This document shows, in pieces, positions 32,401 to 43,847 of a stretch of DNA of 64,000 nucleotides. This DNA comes from Puccinia triticina. Taxonomy: Eukaryota > Basidiomycota > Pucciniomycetes > Pucciniales > Pucciniaceae. Below the pieces are notes generated by a model. That model searched no databases and was not told where the DNA came from. It worked only from the letters and a program-made list of their open reading frames with translations. The translations under genes were made by a program, and so were the position numbers. Numbering within the stretch: the first letter of the stretch is position 1; each line of letters opens with the position of its first letter. The stretch spans positions 3,844,001 to 3,908,000 of the forward strand of contig NC_070561.1 of assembly GCF_026914185.1 (NCBI RefSeq), written 5' to 3'.

Positions 32401-34004
32401 GATACTAAATACAGGCAAAAAGTGGGGTGAGAAATGAAAGATGATGTCATAGTAATGCAAGGAGTGCACAAACAAAGCGGGGACATGTCAAATACAGAGG
32501 TACTTCATGCAAGGGGTGCATGAGTGGTGTCAGATTAATGCAAGGAGTGCAGAAATGGGGTCAGAAGACTGCATGCAGCTGCAAGGGGTGCATAAATGAG
32601 GCGGGGACATGTCAAATACAGAGGAAATCGGGTTGGTCCCCTGCGTATGCAGTGGATTTAAGAGGGATAGAAAAGAGTATGTGTTTGGCTGGGGCTGAGT
32701 ATGCGTATACTTGGGAAAGGTGACTTGAGGGGTGTGACAGGTTGATGACTGGGGCTGGCCGTGTCCATGAGGGTCCAAGAGGGTGTAACTTCCAATCCAG
32801 CGGGGTTCCAGTGACGCTTCCAGTGGTGACTAAGTGTGAAATTGGCCGTAGAATCCATTTCTGAGGTCTATTTGGTGGTATCTTGAGGCGTATTGTGAGT
32901 AATTATGTAGTATAGAAAAAACTTTTGATTTTTCACTTTTCCGTCTACCACAACGGGGGAGAGGGTTGATTTTGATGTGAATGGTTGCATTGATTATAGC
33001 AGGCCTGGGGCAGTCAATTGGTGGCTGAATGCCCTGAGGTTTACCGTGATTGCAGAGCACCTCCAAAGGCTGTAAGAAACCAGACCACAAGGTTGCTTAT
33101 GTTTCAGCTTTTTATATAATTTGAATACTGTTATTACTTACAGTGTTTGGTTGCCTAGACCGGATGAAAGTGCGGGGACAGTTGTCAAGGGTGCAAGGTG
33201 CAGTGCAGTGATGGATGGGGGTGGCTCGAAGGGTCTGACCGTAGTCGGCAGGTGAAACTCATTGTTTTTCACCCCCTGAGGTTGATCTAAAGCCGCTCCT
33301 TCTGATGAAAGCGTCTTTCAGATATAGTATTCCAATTTCATTCAAATTTTTGAGCGCTGGTGGGGGTGGAGCGGCGGAGTAGTTGATTGTGGTGCAATGG
33401 GGAGATGTGAGCATCGCATGGGAGCGCGAGTGAGTGCCAGGACCTCCGGTGGTGGCCAGGTGAATTGCTTGTGAGTCTGAGATGGGGTTTGGACAAAATA
33501 AATGGAAGCCCAAGGGTTGAGGCGGAAACAGTTGGCAGAGGGAAAGCAACAGCAACGTGGCGGCCAATGGTATCAGCCACGGCAAACGGGATACATTGGT
33601 GAGGCAAGTGAGTGGCCTGTGGGGTATTTAAAGAGGGGAAGCATTGAGCTCAATGACACCCCAGGGGATCCAGTTTTGTCCTACCCTCTCCCTGGGAGCC
33701 CCCTAACTGCTTGGTTAGGCCCTCCCTGGACACCTTTAAAAACCGGCCCACTTTTGCTCGTTGCTACGGCACAGCTGGAGGGTCATCCATAGGGCCTTTG
33801 GGCCTTTGGGGATTTTCAATGTGTGCTGTGAGATAAATGTGACTTTTTGGTTGCATTTTTTGAGAAATAAACACCCCAAAACTTAGATCTAGGGGTCTAG
33901 GATTTTGTGGATTTAAGAAAGTGGGATATTTCCAAATCACATTTCATTGGACAATTGTTCTGCATATAAATCCCAAAATATTATATTTGGGGTCACATCC
34001 ATTA
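32401..34004. other. Non-coding repeat-like sequence
   Basis: GCAAGGGGTGCA-type words are repeated at 32455-32595 (about four times). A TTTAAAAACC box and CCTCCCTGG inverted words occur at 33680-33745. No conserved frame is seen. Confidence 0.4.
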
Positions 34005-34026
34005 TGCAGCAGCTACAATCTGATCA

Positions 34027-36460
34027 CACCAGGGGGGAAAGTGTGGCACTCCCTGGAGAGTGCCAGACCGTATGTTCCTTTGGGAAGACTTTCTGATGTC
34101 AAATGTGTGAGCATGTGGGATTTAGGCTTCAAATATGTTGACCTTATGTTCAACTCAGGCTGATCTTTGATCCACTCCATGGTGAACATGTTGGTAATTG
34201 AGTTGAGGGTACCCCCACTTGATGCCTGGTACACCCTGGTATTCTACACTTGGTGGTGTGTTTCAGGAATCCATTTGAGACCCCCTCCACTCAATGAATG
34301 GGTTGTAAAGTCATTGAGTGGAGATTCCCTCCACTTGATGACTGTTGGACAACCATTGATTGGAGGTTGTGTCCAGTCAATGACCATATCTAAATTACCA
34401 GCCACCAAGTGGAGACATCCTCCACTCAATGACTGGTTTTTAATGTCATTGAGTGGAGGGATTCTCCACTCGAGGACTGGTGTTTATACTGGCTGTTGAG
34501 TGGGGGGGTTCCTTACTTGGTGACTGGTTCTACTGGCCATTAAGTGGAGACACCCTCCACTTGATCACAGTTCACTAGGCTGGGAAAATTCCAGAGCAGT
34601 GACCAGTACTGCATGTTAGTCATTGAGCCGGGCCTGTCCCAGCTTTAAGGACTGTATGTACTGTACTCAGCGCGGGGAAAGTCCCGGCTTGATGGACAGT
34701 ATGTACTGTCCATCCTGCTGCACTTTTCCAAGCTGAGTGGCCAGTGTAGGCTGCCTACCGCGCTCGGAAAGGCTGACTAGATGACCAGCATTTTCTGGTC
34801 ATTGGGCCAGGGCTTCTCGCTGGATGACCAGTATCTACTGGTCATCGGATTTGAGCTCGGAGAGGCTGCAGATCGATGACCAGGGCATGATGCCTGTCAA
34901 GCGCGGCCTCTCTGAACTCGATGGCCAGTTTGTGTTGGCCATCCAGTTGGAGAAGCCCTGGTCCAATGACTAGCACCTATTGGTCATTGTTCTGGGCCTG
35001 TCTGAGCTTGGTGAGCAGTCTGTACTGTCCACCAACCTCGGAAAAGCCAAGCTGAATGAACAGTATTTAGTGTACTGCTCATTGAGTTGGGGCTTTCCCA
35101 GCTCAATGACCAGCAAACAAAGGTCATTGAGCCCGTGTAAACAAGCAACTCGCCAATGTCCACCCTGATGTTTGGCCAAACATGACGGTGGACATAGCGA
35201 CAAAAAAAAACACGCTCCCTTGACTTGTGCCCAGATTGAAACTCCTGGAACACAAGCTTTTTTGGTGATTTGCAACACATATGAACACCATTTTTGCCAC
35301 TACAAAATGATGGTGATTTTGATTGTTCTGGATAAAGCAGGTCAAAAGAGCATCATTCTTATCTTACACCTGGTGCTAATAATTACCATGTGATAAGAGC
35401 AATCAACCCCATTTTGTTGCACAATGGCCACGGACATAATGGTAGGTGTGATGAAGGTATGCTACCTGGAGGAAAAAATTGCCCAAAACAGTCAGGCAAA
35501 AGGTGTGAAGATGATCAATCTACAAGACAAAAGGTATGACCCTGCATGCTGAGATGTGTGTGGACATTTCAGAGTTGACTTTTCACCTCAGAGTTCAGAC
35601 CAGCTATTGAAATCTTTCTCCTGCTGGTTCCAGGATCATCAAAATATTGATGCATCTTTTGATATCCACCAATCTGCCCCCTTCCCTCTGTGAAGCTTAA
35701 TAATTTTAACCTCTAGCTGCTGCATTTTTCAGTCAGATGGAGGTCAAGTGAAGGAAAATTGTGCAATGTGTATTCACATACAAAATTTGCATGGACCCAA
35801 ATGAACAGCTGACCGCATGGCAAACTTTAGCCTGCATAAGTGGACCATCACTTGGTAAACATGGTTGGTGAAAAGGCCTCTTTGATTGTTCACATTTCAT
35901 AATACAGTGAGGGAAGACAGGTTACAGAGGTTTTCCCAGCTTTGACACTGTGTGATACTCAAAAAAGAGAAATTTAATTTTACATAACTTTCCTCCCAAT
36001 TGATGAAGGGAACAGGCATGGCAGAAATATCCCACAAGGATTAATCTACCAGTTAGCCGAGTCTTTGAGGTTGCTATAATTTACAGCTATCTTTCATTAT
36101 GTGATTTTATGTGGATTTTGATTGAAAAAAATCAGCCCTGAAAAATCTTCCTTCTCACTTGGTCAAGAATATCTTTGAGCATCAGGATAGTTACATTCTT
36201 GGCAAAGCATGTGGTGAATTGAAGCTCACATCCTGGATTTTGTTTGATATGAACCAAACAGAAAATTTCAACTAAGATATTTCCATGTGTTGGAATTGAG
36301 TTACAGATCATCCCGCAACCACTTCACCTACAGTTACGCATCTGTTGGGAAGAAAATTGAACAAAGAGTTGCGACTCACATCTAACTCACATCAGACCAT
36401 TTGACTGACAGAATTACGGCCTGGCACTCTCCAGAGAGTGCCACACTTTCCCCCCTGGTG
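34027..36460. mobile_element. CACTA-like non-autonomous element 2 (CACCAGGGGGG ends)
   Basis: The left end CACCAGGGGGGAAAGTGTGG continues through CACTCCCTGGAGAGTGCCAG and is repeated inverted at the right end (about 46 bases, one or two mismatches). The TSD is TCA (34024-34026 and 36461-36463). Intact units at 36634 and 40578 show the empty site CTGATCAGTTGCC. The interior at 34190-34580 is an array of CCACTCAATGACTGG/GTCATTGAGTGGAG units, and at 34680-35130 one of GATGACCAGTA/GGTCATC units. No transposase is recognisable. It is 2,434 bp long. Confidence 0.82.
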
Positions 36461-37004
36461 TCAGTTGCCAAATGTCACTACTTTGTTAGTTTCTTTGTGT
36501 TTCTGCCACAATATCTCAACTCAGCATGGGAATCATTCCTTGATATTATTACCAAAATTCTCAAAAGCCCCCAAAGATTCATTGTGTACCTTGACTGACC
36601 ACTAAACCTCCAAATGTAGCAGCTACAATCTGATCAGTTGCCAAATATCACTAATTTGGTAGTTTCTTGGTGTTTCTTCCACCATATTTCAACCCAGCAT
36701 GGGAATTCTTCCATGATATTTTTAACAAAATTTTCAAAAGCCCCCAAAGCTTCATTATGTACCTTGACTGACCACTAAACTCCAAAATGTAGCAGCTAAA
36801 ATGTGATCAGTTGCCATATATCACTAACTAGAGAAAACGGCTGCGCCGCAGAACCCATTTATCTAGGTGCATCCATGAGCGCACAGAGGCAGGGCCAAAT
36901 TACGCACAATTCCAACAAGATTCTAAAAATAACAACTACTATGGAACAAAAGTTGTGTTCAACATATTCAACACAAAATTAGTAAATACAAGGTATGGTG
37001 AACA

Positions 37005-39600
37005 CTACACAGTCTCAAAATTCTCTGATAAAAGGGGCTTGTTAACCACATTGAAAGTTTCATTGTACGTAGATTCAGGCATAAAGGCTATCCCTAGGCT
37101 TCCCACAAACGTAGCTCTAGATATGGTAACATAAAGCTGCCCATGTCCAAAAACAGCCTGGGGAGGAATAAGGCTACAGTATCCAGCAATTGTCCTTGCC
37201 ATTTATTAGGGGGGTTCACAATTGAATTTTACAAAACTTTGGAGGTCAATTTAAGGCCTTTATGAACATAATTTTAAAATTTTGGCAAGATGTCCAGAAA
37301 AAGGTGTGACTGATCAATCAGTGCAATTTATCAACTTTTGAGAAATATGTTCATAAACAGGTTAAAATGGGTCCTAAAGTTTTCCAATTTTCAATTGTGA
37401 ACCCCCCTATTGGTTGTCATTGCAAATGCGCTTGCAACTGGGAACTGGAATCTGGAGAAGGGTGAGGCAAACTTGAGATCTGGTTCATGATTGAGTGTGA
37501 TTTGAGGTGGAGCTTTGATGGTACCAACAGCTGTACCTGTCAGGACCTTTACCCAGAGCACAGTTCTTTGCACCTCAAGCAGCAAAACTTTGTTTCCATT
37601 GGCTAGACCATCCTGAAGACAGATATTGCGCAGAAAAACCAATGGCTGCCTGATTTTCAATTCTAGTCTATGTTCAGAGAAATTTGGGACATCAACCTTG
37701 TTCAAGAATTCTTCTGGCAGGGCCTTTTCACTTGTGTCTAGCATTAAATCTATTGATTGCGAGACATGGATTTGTTCAGGAAATAATCTGAGACACTGCT
37801 TGTTGATAGTCTTGACGTATTTGTTCAGCGGGGTCATAATAGCTTGGGATTTGTGATAATCTGATAGCACTGATTTGGAAAATGAAGCATTTTTCCTTAA
37901 TGTTAAGAATCCATACACAAACTTGATTATATCTGAAATCAGGCTGTTTATCAATGTGTTCTTGAAAAGGTACCCAAATTGCAATGGGACTCAATCAATC
38001 ATTTCCGTTTTATTTGTTCCCTCCCCAATATTCAACTGCCATTTGTTGAACTTGGCTGAACCTGAATCAACATATGTATCAGTGCCACCTAACAATTGGA
38101 TGTTGCGCCTCAATCAATATTGAAAGGTTTTGGATACCCGTACCTGCACATATCATCCTTCCAGCAGTTTGAATTTAGACCACACAGACCATGAAGCATA
38201 TTTCTGGTAAATATCCCGTACAGGTGTGGCTCTTTGTTGGGGTCAGGTTTTTCAGCCGTAATCAATGAGTCAATCCAGGAAATGGTTTGGGGAATGGCGC
38301 CAGCGCACGTGATTGCCATGAGGTGAGCATGTGGGAGTCCTAGTATTTGAAATTTGATTTTAAAGATGTAAGCTATTTATTGCTTGGGCCAAGCCATCTT
38401 TCTTCAGAATGTCCTCTGATAGCACTACAAAGTTCTTTGCAAATACTCGGGTAACAATGTCCGGTTGTCCTCTTGGATTTTGATTTGCCTCTAATATATG
38501 CTTCCAGGACTTCTCTCCAATTTGGATTTGCCGTCATAGTCAAGAACAAAGCTGCTTGTCCAAATTCTCGGACAACAGCCATATGTAAATAGCATCTTGG
38601 TAAAGCTGAATCATATTCCGGGGAGATCCCCCAAACGTTGACGGGAGCACAACCCAGTGCCCAGCTAAATCTAGTTCATTTTGGAGTGACTCTGCTAGAC
38701 CTCGTTACATGGCCGCCTTTAGCTCCTGCTGATTAAAAACCACCCAGTCCAATCGAGAACATTCAACGCAAATGCATAGGTCACCAATTATCTTGTGAAA
38801 CAGCGCTTTCCTGTTGATAATAGCCAAAAATTTCTTGTGTTTCACAAAGCACATAGAAGCATACCACTTGCACTGACTGATCCCTTGTCCTGCCAGGTCC
38901 AAATATCAACAGTTGCAACTATACATTTGAATCAATTAATTACTCACTGTTATTGGTGTTGGTATAATCCCTCAACCAACCCTGTTCTCCATAAGGAAAA
39001 AAGGGGCATTGGTGTGCCAAATATCCCAGGAATTTGTCTGTGACGTGTCTGACTCCAGCGCCATGTGTTTGTAATGCTACATTACGTGGACCAATTCTCT
39101 CCGGATCAAAGAAATCCAATATGTACGTGATCTCATTGACTCAAGATTTATTGTAAGTATTGGTGTTGAGCCCAGGCAAATCAAGAGCTTTCAGGAAAAA
39201 TGTAGCAGCTGGATTTTTGTCCAATTCTTGTCCAATTGTGCGGTCAAACTTTGTGTAGGAATTATTTGCGGAAATGAACTGTTGAAGCTGACTTAAGATC
39301 TTGAAATTGACGGCTCCCCCACATTTATGTTGTCACATGTGAGTTTCCTTGTCATCTTCACCGCCAATGACATAGATTTGAGCAAATTGAGCTTTATCCT
39401 TGTTACGGGGCCAGTTCTCCGGTAAATTGTGGAAAAGGGCTCCTTTGACTTTGAAAGTATAGACACCACATTGTCCTTGTGTTGAATGGTCCACCTTGGT
39501 GCCGAACAAGTGCGTTGTTATAGTTCCGCATTTGGCACTGAAATCTTTTTGAAGCTAAGGCACCATGACTGATCAGTCTGACCAAATCAAAGCAGATGTA
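37005..39600 (-). pseudogene. Helitron Rep/Pif1-like helicase remnant
   Basis: Reading the minus strand from 39600: FAQIYVIGGEDDKET (about 39330-39400), HGAGVRHVTDKFLGYLAHQCPFFL (about 39000-39060), the Rep-side block REFGQAALFLTMTANPNWREVL (38510-38570), then EPHLYGIFTRNMLHGLCG (38170-38230), then after a deletion the helicase end: NIGEGTN, TLINSLISDIIKFVYGF, IMTPLNKYVKTINKQCL, PNFSEHRLELKIRQPLVFLRN, and after an inserted MITE HGQLYVTISRAT (about 37110-37150). The Walker A and B motifs are deleted. Stops include a TGA before VPLQFGYL. The protein cannot be active. Confidence 0.82.
37208..37408. mobile_element. 201-bp MITE with AGGGGGGTTCACAATTGAA ends inside Helitron helicase
   Basis: The ends AGGGGGGTTCACAATTGAA are inverted at the right. 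The 3-bp direct repeat ATT flanks it (37205-37207 and 37409-37411). Deleting the element and one ATT restores the helicase frame MTTN-KWQGQ, the length expected from the family's MTINKSQGQ motif. This independently supports a 3-bp rather than a TA target. A one-sided relative ends near 54953. Confidence 0.8.
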
Positions 39601-40720
39601 ATGGTAGACACCTATGCGGATCTAGACCAGTCAAAAACCCTTTGAGGAAACCGGGGCAGTTGGCGCCGCTCTAGGTGACCGGGATAGTGACTTTTCCTTT
39701 CTTGGGAGAGTGACTTTTCCTTTCTGGCAACACATAGAATAGGACACGCAAACACCATCTTTGTTGAGTCCAGTCCTTTTGCACCAAATGCAAGGAAGCA
39801 ATTTTATACCGTGGACTGGTCGGTTATAAGATTATTTTGTTCATTGGCAGTGCGGCGGAAATGCCAGGTGGGAGGCACCGGAGTGGGAAAGTCCAAGGTT
39901 CCCGGAGCGCAGTTTTAAAGCCAATTACTCCTGGAGGAAACAGTTTAAAACCATGATCATAATAAGAGGCAGGTGATGGTTCTGCATGTCCTCAGTTTGG
40001 CCAAAAAAGATAGAATGCATTGGAAAAATTGTGATCATGGTGCAAGTGTATAAATACTTCTTGCAATGAGTGTTGGGCAAAAGAGATATTTACAATGCAT
40101 GGAATGAATTGGGTCATGACAAGGTTTTGAAAATACTTGGATTGGTGTTTATCTTTGGGGAGTATGGGACAGGATGGTATTGATTTGGATCAGGGAATAA
40201 CAATACAAAGGAAAGCGAGTGTTGTTCCATGGCAAAGAGAAAACGCAGGGGAAGCAACGCGTAATAGAAGCAAACAAAACCGGTTGCGGGATGTGTTGCG
40301 GGTATAAATTGACCTGCTATTTCATTGGATTCCCCCCAGGTCGCAGATTTTCAGACTCATTAAGCTGCCTGGGGTGGAGAAATTATGGATTTTTTTTCCA
40401 GCAAATGGGAAATCTCTGTTGGAGATTTGGTAGCTTCTTGGTGTTTCTGCCACTATATATCAACCCAGTGTGGGAGTTCTTCCATGATATTGGTACCAAA
40501 ATGATCAAAATCCCCCAAAGATCTATTGTGTACCTTGAATGACCGCAAAACCCCCAAATGTAGCAGCTACAATCTGATCAGTTGCCAAATATCACTAATT
40601 TGGTAGTTTCTTGGTGACTCTGCCACTATATTTCAACCCAGCGTGAGAATTCTTCCATGATATTGTTACCAAAATGTTTACAACCAAAGCTTCATTTTGT
40701 ACCTTGACTGACCACTAAAC

Positions 40721-41450
40721 TCACCAGCCAAACCTCATTGGAAGATCGGAATCTCTCAGGCCAAAATGTGGACATTAGTCCCAATTCCCTCCTTTGGAGG
40801 TCACGCTTTGTGTGAGGGCGCTTCGCACCAGCCCAGGCTGTACCAGGGCCCTCTGAAGTGGGGGATATGTGTTAAGTTAGGAGGCAACCCGTGCGGCACA
40901 GCCAAAGTCGCGGCAGGCAAGTCGCCAAACCTAAGTCTAATGGATCGCAGAGCAACCGGTACCGGCCAGGATTAACCAATCCCAAACCAAGTTACACCGC
41001 GCTCACCAGAAGTCCAGAAGTTGAACGCAAGTAAAAATTGGTTATAAGCCAAGGTCCAGCGGATGCCCCGTGTCAGGACCAAATTTGGCGGGTTTGGATG
41101 TTGGACAAGCTTACTCAAGCCCGATGTGCCAGGTCGCATCCTCAAGTGAAAGAAGAGAACCAGCAATTACACCTGCTTACGTGCCAGGCTCACTTTTCAC
41201 TTTTACAAGGGTATTACAAACCCATGTAAATATGTATCGAGTTCAGAATAAAGATAATGGATAGATTGTATTTGTAGACATTGTACATCAACAGAGTCAC
41301 GAGAGCTACTTTCTGCTACATTTCCGCGAAGAGAACAGCGTTTGATACAAGGATTCCATACAAGATTTATAGGTCTAGAGAGAGATAAATAAACGGTCAA
41401 CAGGTATACTATGAGAGGAACTAAGCTTTTAGTAACAACGGCAAGGAAGT
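40721..41450. other. Non-coding boundary between repeats and gene island
   Basis: Short GGAGGTCACGCTTTG... and GCGCTTCGCACC words at 40795-40830 recall the MULE MITE at 48064-48644 but no full copy is present. 41220-41450 is probably the 3' flank of the minus-strand secreted protein gene. Confidence 0.4.
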
Positions 41451-42448
41451 TTAAGCATCTGTGTGGGTGATGAGCATGGCAACTTGCTTTTCGTCGACTT
41501 TGCCGGCATGCGTTGCCTCAGCGGTTTCCTTTTGCTAATGGGAAGAAAAAGCATTCTTCTAAGTCTTTCGTCCATGATTTCTTGAAGAAAACTGGAATGG
41601 GGATATGAAGGTAATACTCACTGGGTTGGCACAAGCCTCCATGATGCCATGAACACCTTTCTCGAGGTCCTTCAAAGGGCTACATATGAACAAAGATCAT
41701 CACAAAGTTGTTATCAACAAAAACTGTTGGGTCTTTACCAATATGCAAGCTGGATGGGATCGCTTACATGAGACCTGGGGCCACTTTCTCGTTGACGGTA
41801 GCGAGTGCGAGCTACACGAAGAAGGCCGATCCCATTCATCAGCGCTGTGGATGAAGGGGACGGCCAAATCAAATTTTACTCACCTTGCAAGTTCCATGAC
41901 TAGCTGTCGAGACTTTCTTCTCGGACAATTGGCGGACAGCACTGAGATGATAGATAAACAAAAAGGAGATCATGAGCTGGTGCATAGAGCACTGAGACAG
42001 ATTTGAAAAGATCAACGTACTCGAGACAATCCTTGACGAGGAAAGTCTTAGCAGCTTCGCCATGGGTGGAACAAGTAACTGATTGTCCAGCGTCTCGGCG
42101 GAAAAGTTGTTCGGCATCAAGGTTGATGGCACGTCTGCTGACACTTTGAGTAGCATCAGTGGCTTTGGCAAAGAAGCCGCTGGACAATGCGAGACGGTTG
42201 GGGAAAAGCGAGTATCCGTAGCACGGTCCGCCGAGGAAGTTGATGTAGCGGTTGTAGAACCTGGGAAAGGCGTTGTATAGGTAGTAGCCGCTGCCCATCC
42301 CCCATCTGTTGTTGAAGCCGAATCCACCACCACCCCAGAAGAATTTCTCGTCGACTTCTTCGGATTTCGGGCCGGCCTTGATCTCATCTGCGCGGGAGAT
42401 CGCGACGAGGACAAACAGAAGGGTGATCAAGTGGGCGAAAGAGACCAT
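41451..42448 (-). CDS. Secreted protein, candidate effector (5 exons, 223 aa)
   Basis: Exons on the plus-strand scale: 42448-42021, 41941-41884, 41811-41768, 41679-41622 and 41534-41451. All introns are GT-AG and all frames join, giving 223 residues. The ATG at 42448 opens a clear signal peptide (MVSFAHLITLLFVLVAISRA). An aromatic and Gly-rich stretch with FFWGGGGFGFNNRWGMGSGYY follows (residues about 34-55), then a segment with RRAINLDAEQLFRRD and several Cys (CSTHG, KDCLDAV, HGTCK, EACANP), and a helical Lys/Ala-rich tail. No known domain is recognised. On the minus strand a TATA-like ATAAATAAAAGG lies about 155 bp upstream (near 42605). The architecture fits a secreted effector or cell-wall protein of a plant-associated fungus; that role is inference. 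The second acceptor was chosen because the nearer AG gives a stop. Confidence 0.72.
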
Positions 42449-43847
42449 TTTGTGATTTGAAAGATTTCGAGAGGTTTCAATAGGGTTGATGTTATCTAAA
42501 CACTGCACACGGTGGACTGGAAGCTAGGTGGATTGGATGAGATGGGATGGCTGATGAGATGGGATGGCTGATGAGATGGAAAGACGAGGCCGATGAGGGT
42601 CCTTTTATTTATGTGGACATCCTTACTACCCTACTGGGAGTCTCGCGGGTTTGCCAAGGCTTCCTCCAACAGCTCGCTTGGTCTCCCTCTAGCGAGATGA
42701 ATGAAGTAAGTTTGCTAGCTCATGGCAACAATGGAACACGTCTCTAAACCCATCTAGAACAACAACGGATCATGCAAGGAAGAAGGACAACTGGTCTGGG
42801 AGCAAAACTGGTTCAATTATTCGAGATCGTCCAAGACCAATCGAAGGAGACTTCTACCCCGATGGCGTTTGCATTACGGATCATAAGGATGGGAAGAGGA
42901 AGCGCCGGTTGATGTTCGTGACCGAACCGCATGCATGATGCACCCGACCGGTTGGCTTCACATGCCAGCGCACGACGCGCCACACGTTTAATTTTTAGTT
43001 CTGGCCACCGTTGTTCCTGCAAGCTCTAGACCTGCCTCTATCGCAACGAGGGGAGGATGAAGGATATATACAATTGCAGAGTGTTTTTCCGTTTGTCAAG
43101 CAGAGAATAGGGTGCAGAGCCCTCTCTGCACCCTGTTGACCCTGGAAATTAGAAAGAAAGTGGTTGACTTCGAAGCTCCCGCAGTCTCAGACAACATTGT
43201 GAATTGGCCATGAGTCTGACCCAAATGGCTTGATTTAGAAGCAAGCTCTAATTCGATTTCAATCATTTTTCACCCGCATGTAAAATTTATTAGTTCCCTT
43301 TGAAATAACATTTGTTGATGACGACAACTGAAGTCTTCCAATGGTTATTAGGCATGCGTTGGGAGTGGGATCGAAAATTCCCTGGGGTGAGATCAAGCAT
43401 TCAACTTTGGCTGGTTGTTTCTCAAAACCTAATCTAGTTGGGATTGGATCAAAAATATTGATTGGGTCTCCTTTGAAGATATCAGATACTAGGGTCAGAT
43501 TTCAGCCTGTAAGGAATTTATTCAGCTTAATAGAGCGTTGGGATGATCATGATCAAACATGTCATACTTTGATGTTGAGATAGGAATATTTCTGAGTGTT
43601 TCTTTGGGTATGGCGTATATAAAGGAAGTGTAGTATACATGTTTACAACGAAACTCCAACTGAACATTCGACTAGTGCAAAAGATTTAGTTTTGTTTATC
43701 CTTACAGATTTTAATGATGCGATGTTGTAACTCAGAACAAAGAGATAAGCTAATTACAGCACCGGCGTTCTGATCAGGGTAATGTCACACACACATATGC
43801 AAAACGATAAACCTGGGTATTTTAAACCATCGCCAGTGAATGACGTA
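42449..43847. other. Intergenic region
   Basis: Upstream of the secreted gene there is a two-to-three-copy GATGAGATGGGATGGCT repeat (42535-42575). A hairpin GGTGCAGAG...CTCTGCACC lies at about 43111-43134. 43240-43780 shows no conserved frame. Confidence 0.5.

Larger units (their letters stand above)
36828..40425 (-). mobile_element. Helitron with decayed Rep-helicase, complete ends
   Basis: On the minus strand the element starts TCTCCAACAGAGATTTCC at 40425. It ends at 36828 with the hairpin CGGC-gca-GCCG, then TTTTCT, then CTAG. The flanks join as ...CACTAA|TTTGGTAG... (plus strand), exactly the sequence of the intact 173-bp units at 36634 and 40578. The insertion is thus in an A|T site with no duplication, as expected for rolling-circle transposition. 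The length is 3,598 bp, shorter than a typical autonomous copy because the central helicase part is deleted. The coding remnant is described separately. Confidence 0.88.
34005..40720 (+). repeat. 173-bp tandem repeat array split by two transposons
   Basis: The word GATCAGTTGCCAAATATCAC recurs at 36461 (after the first insertion), 36634, 36807 and 40578. The spacings are exactly 173, 173 and, once the 3,598-bp Helitron is removed, 173 bp. Each unit continues with TTTGGTAGTTTCTTGGTG, a TTTCAACCCAGC-type block, a CTTCCATGATAT-type block and ACCTTGACTGACCACTAAA. Four units are visible. The first is split by the CACTA-like element at 34027-36460 and the third by the Helitron. The array decays after about 40720. 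Confidence 0.85.
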
